Origin: Singulisphaera sp. GP187
GTDB taxonomy: Bacteria; Planctomycetota; Phycisphaerae; Phycisphaerales; SM1A02
Length of the DNA stretch: 8,250 nt
NCBI GenBank assembly: GCA_945896765.1
Contig: CAMDEL010000060.1
Span: forward strand, 1 to 8,250
Direction: 5' to 3'
Positions within the stretch are counted from its first letter, which is position 1. Each line of letters starts with the position of its first letter. A program made the position numbers and the translations under genes. Below the pieces are notes generated by a model, which made no database searches, was not told the origin of the DNA, and saw nothing but the letters and a program-made list of their open reading frames with translations. Positions 5,903-8,250 of this stretch are shown one piece after another.

Positions 5903-8250
5903 GAAGCGAGTTGCTTTCGGTTGCTTCCTGTCTTTCGTCGTGCAGGTGTGGACTTGCGCGTTGCAGTCTTGCGCTCGTGCATCAATGACTTTGGTTCTCG
6001 AAGTGTATTGATAATTCCTGCGGTCAAGAGTGCAGAGATGGCGGCAACTGCGCAGAATGGAAGCGCGCTCAACGCAGCAAGCGCGCCAAGTTCTGCAGCG
6101 CGGAAGAAAAGTGGTAATGCAGCGAAGAATGAACTTGCCACCATGATCGTGGTCAAGAGGCCAGCATTTGCAATAAGGTTGCTTCGATCACGCAGATTTG
6201 CAATCAGCCAAACCGTCGCGGCGAGCGACAATGAGAGTGCGCTGCAGACAAACAGGGGCGAAAGAATGATTGGTGTCGAACTTGGAATTGCGGCGATCAA
6301 TGTCGATGCCGCGGTCACTCCAGATGCGCCGATCACGACGCGTCGCATCAGACTCTCGCGGCGTCTTGCAGCAAGTGGATGTTCAATTGGCGCAATTGTT
6401 TCGCCCATTTCATCAACTTCCATCGCAGCAGAAGCTCGCGCGAGTGTCGCAAGTTGAGTCATTCCCTTGAATGCCCAGCCAACCAACAGGGCCCAGACAC
6501 CAGTGGCCGCTCCAGCGATTGCAACCATCATTGGAATTTCATCTGGATTTACAGCGGTATCAAGCATGAATCCGGCGGCGATCACGATCACCACCATCGC
6601 TGTCGCGAGGCCGCTGAGTACAAGCGTGTCTTGGTGTCTGCAGCGCGATGCGATCAAAGATGGAAGCCAAATCGCAAGTCCAACAATTGGTCCCAGCGCG
6701 AATGCAAGCGCTGGATTGCGCGTGACACTTTCGACTGCGAGTGCGCCGAGTGCAAGCGTGACGATTCCCCAAGTTGTTGTGCCGCATGGATGCACAATGG
6801 GTCTGTGCGGAGAATTTTCTGCGGTGCGCTGAACGGTCACGAGTGGAAGTGGAAGATCGAGTCCGCCGCCTGGTCGAGCGAGCAGAGCAGCGGGAGAAGG
6901 AAATCGGACGAAGCGATCCGCGCCGACAGTGATCGCAGCACCGAGACAAATCGCTGCGTGCGCTGTGATCAGTCCCAGAAAAATAGAAGCGCCAATTTGC
7001 GCGGGAAAAATGAAAGCGACCAAGAGATTCATCGCAAGTAAAACCGCAAACCAAAGTTCGAAATTGGCCAGAGATCGAAGTTGACTTTCGGCACGGCGCG
7101 ATCGTCCACGAACGAGATGGAACGATGTGAGCGCAGGAAGAATCGGCAGAAGCGCAGTCAGCGCCATAACACACGCAGCATTTATTCGTTCGTGTGCGAC
7201 GAGCGATGGGGCATCATCTTCAGTCATTCGTTGTATCGCCGCGGCAATATGTCGTGGCGAATGCGCCGACGCAAGCGAACTCGCTGCGATTGCAGACCAT
7301 GCTGCGAAGAGCGCGATCCAAGCAGCGGGGGCAATGGTTGTCAGCGCGCCGTCGATTCCAAGCGATGCGCATGATGCACAGAAGAATGTCACACAAACTG
7401 CCAGTGCGCTCCAGGCAACAAGTGGAGCATGCGATCGAAGTGATTGGGTGAAAAGTGCGACAATCAAAGCGACCATCATCAGCGCAAAGATTCCTCCAAC
7501 GGGAGAAGCAATTGCGGTGGATGCGATTGCGCCAGAATTATTCGCAAGTGAACTGAGCGTCCACGGCACAAGTGTCGCTGCAATGCCGATGATCGCAAGC
7601 AGCCCGCTGATCATCGATGCCGCGGATGCACGACTCGCGAACGCGCTGACGATCAGGTCATTCGATCGACATCCCTGCACTTGTCTTGCATCTGGCCATG
7701 CGGCGTAACACATCATCCATGGCAATGCGGCGATTGCAGCAAGAAGCCAAGTGCCGATCCACGGCCCAGATCCGAAGGCAAGATTTGAAAGAGGCGCAAT
7801 CAAGAGCATGATTGCGGCAAGAGTTGGAATTCGACGAGCGAGAATTGGTTCGCATCGAGTGGTGATGAGTTGCACGATCGCAATGATTGCTGGTACTGCG
7901 ATCACCCATCCTGCGATGCGGGTGAGTGCAGCACGCATATCGAGTGCATGAAATTCTGGGAGCGCAGAAATGGTCGCAGTGATGATAATTCCAAGTGCAG
8001 TGATCGAAACGAGTCCGATGCTTCTGGGCGCAATCTCGGCAACATCCGCTGCACAATGATCGTCAAGCCAAGCTTCGTCCACGGCTGCTTGAGAAACTGT
8101 GCGACGAGCCGATGTTGGTTGCGCCGTTGCGCGCGACGACGTGTTGGTCTGCGCAGTATTTGTTGGCGGCGGCTTTGCGACTTGAGAAGTGGGACTAGAA
8201 CTAGAATCGTCGTCGGATGACGACGAAGATTTCTGCGAGTTCGACTGAGA
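5899..8250 (-). CDS. Very large polytopic membrane protein of unknown function (5' end outside window)
   Basis: I do not recognise the family. The frame is open from the right edge to a TGA at 5899-5901, giving at least 783 residues. From the edge inward come about 56 residues rich in Ser, Asp, Thr, Pro and Gln (with KSSSSSDDDSSSS and KPPPT), typical of a disordered linker. About 18-19 hydrophobic helices follow, spread to near the C-terminus and separated by short loops. A longer polar loop with HPCGTTTWG lies between helices roughly 11 and 12. Another, acidic then basic, loop (MEVDEMGE...ARRRE) precedes the last four helices. The C-terminal 30 residues are strongly basic. The only in-window start candidate is GTG at 8080-8082, which has no Shine-Dalgarno, so the true start is probably beyond the edge. 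The downstream deaminase gene overlaps by 4 bases. A transporter or an envelope protein is possible, but no motif decides. Confidence 0.85.
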   Translation of the reverse strand, partial: SQSNSQKSSSSSDDDSSSSPTSQVAKPPPTNTAQTNTSSRATAQPTSARRTVSQAAVDEAWLDDHCAADVAEIAPRSIGLVSITALGIIITATISALPEFHALDMRAALTRIAGWVIAVPAIIAIVQLITTRCEPILARRIPTLAAIMLLIAPLSNLAFGSGPWIGTWLLAAIAALPWMMCYAAWPDARQVQGCRSNDLIVSAFASRASAASMISGLLAIIGIAATLVPWTLSSLANNSGAIASTAIASPVGGIFALMMVALIVALFTQSLRSHAPLVAWSALAVCVTFFCASCASLGIDGALTTIAPAAWIALFAAWSAIAASSLASAHSPRHIAAAIQRMTEDDAPSLVAHERINAACVMALTALLPILPALTSFHLVRGRSRRAESQLRSLANFELWFAVLLAMNLLVAFIFPAQIGASIFLGLITAHAAICLGAAITVGADRFVRFPSPAALLARPGGGLDLPLPLVTVQRTAENSPHRPIVHPCGTTTWGIVTLALGALAVESVTRNPALAFALGPIVGLAIWLPSLIASRCRHQDTLVLSGLATAMVVIVIAAGFMLDTAVNPDEIPMMVAIAGAATGVWALLVGWAFKGMTQLATLARASAAMEVDEMGETIAPIEHPLAARRRESLMRRVVIGASGVTAASTLIAAIPSSTPIILSPLFVCSALSLSLAATVWLIANLRDRSNLIANAGLLTTIMVASSFFAALPLFFRAAELGALAALSALPFCAVAAISALLTAGIINTLREPKSLMHERKTATRKSTPARRKTGSNRKQLAS

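Noticed and set aside
5846..7041. Open frames on the plus strand opposite the membrane protein (about 200-220 codons each)
   Set aside because: They give composition typical of antisense translation of a hydrophobic protein. The minus-strand frame is far longer and has clear membrane helices.
8080..8082. GTG as the true start of the large membrane protein
   Set aside because: There is no Shine-Dalgarno upstream, and the frame stays open to the window edge with a coherent disordered-segment composition. It is kept only as a fallback start.

Overview
The window carries the front part of a bacterial F-type ATP synthase operon and three non-ATPase genes. The organism is most likely a bacterium of the Planctomycetota/PVC kind, possibly Phycisphaerae-like. 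This placement is an inference from gene order, the signal peptide-like start of subunit c, the style of subunits a and alpha, and a large hydrophobic protein of unknown type. It is not proven by any single marker. Base composition is moderate (around 50 % GC), with frequent TCGA/GATC-type words throughout.

Plus strand, 1-5439: the 3' end of a small two-helix membrane protein (probably AtpI-like) is followed by atpB (a), atpE (c), atpF (b), atpH (delta) and atpA (alpha). All point the same way with short gaps. These encode the whole membrane F0 part plus the peripheral-stalk subunit delta and the non-catalytic subunit alpha. Two small intergenic stem-loops flank atpE, the gene whose product is needed in the largest number of copies. 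The canonical next genes atpG, atpD and atpC (gamma, beta, epsilon) are absent. Instead, 2 bases after the atpA stop, a GTG opens a nucleotide-sugar epimerase of the extended SDR family (WbpP/TviC/GalE-like). Because a convergent gene follows at once, the operon must end there. The remaining F1 genes must lie elsewhere if the enzyme is functional.

Minus strand, 8250-5444: a very large polytopic membrane protein (about 18-19 predicted helices, family not recognised) enters from beyond the right edge through a Ser/Asp/Thr/Pro-rich disordered segment. Its stop codon overlaps the start of the next gene by 4 bases (ATGA). That gene encodes a zinc-dependent cytosine deaminase of the yeast Fcy1 type with its complete active site. 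It ends 4 bases from the stop of the convergent epimerase gene.

Every stretch longer than about 110 bases is coding. There are no tRNA or rRNA genes, insertion sequences, CRISPR arrays or convincing intrinsic terminators. The points most worth following are the split ATP synthase operon with its epimerase appendage, the stem-loops around atpE, and the two-gene unit joining an unknown membrane protein to an Fcy1-type deaminase.
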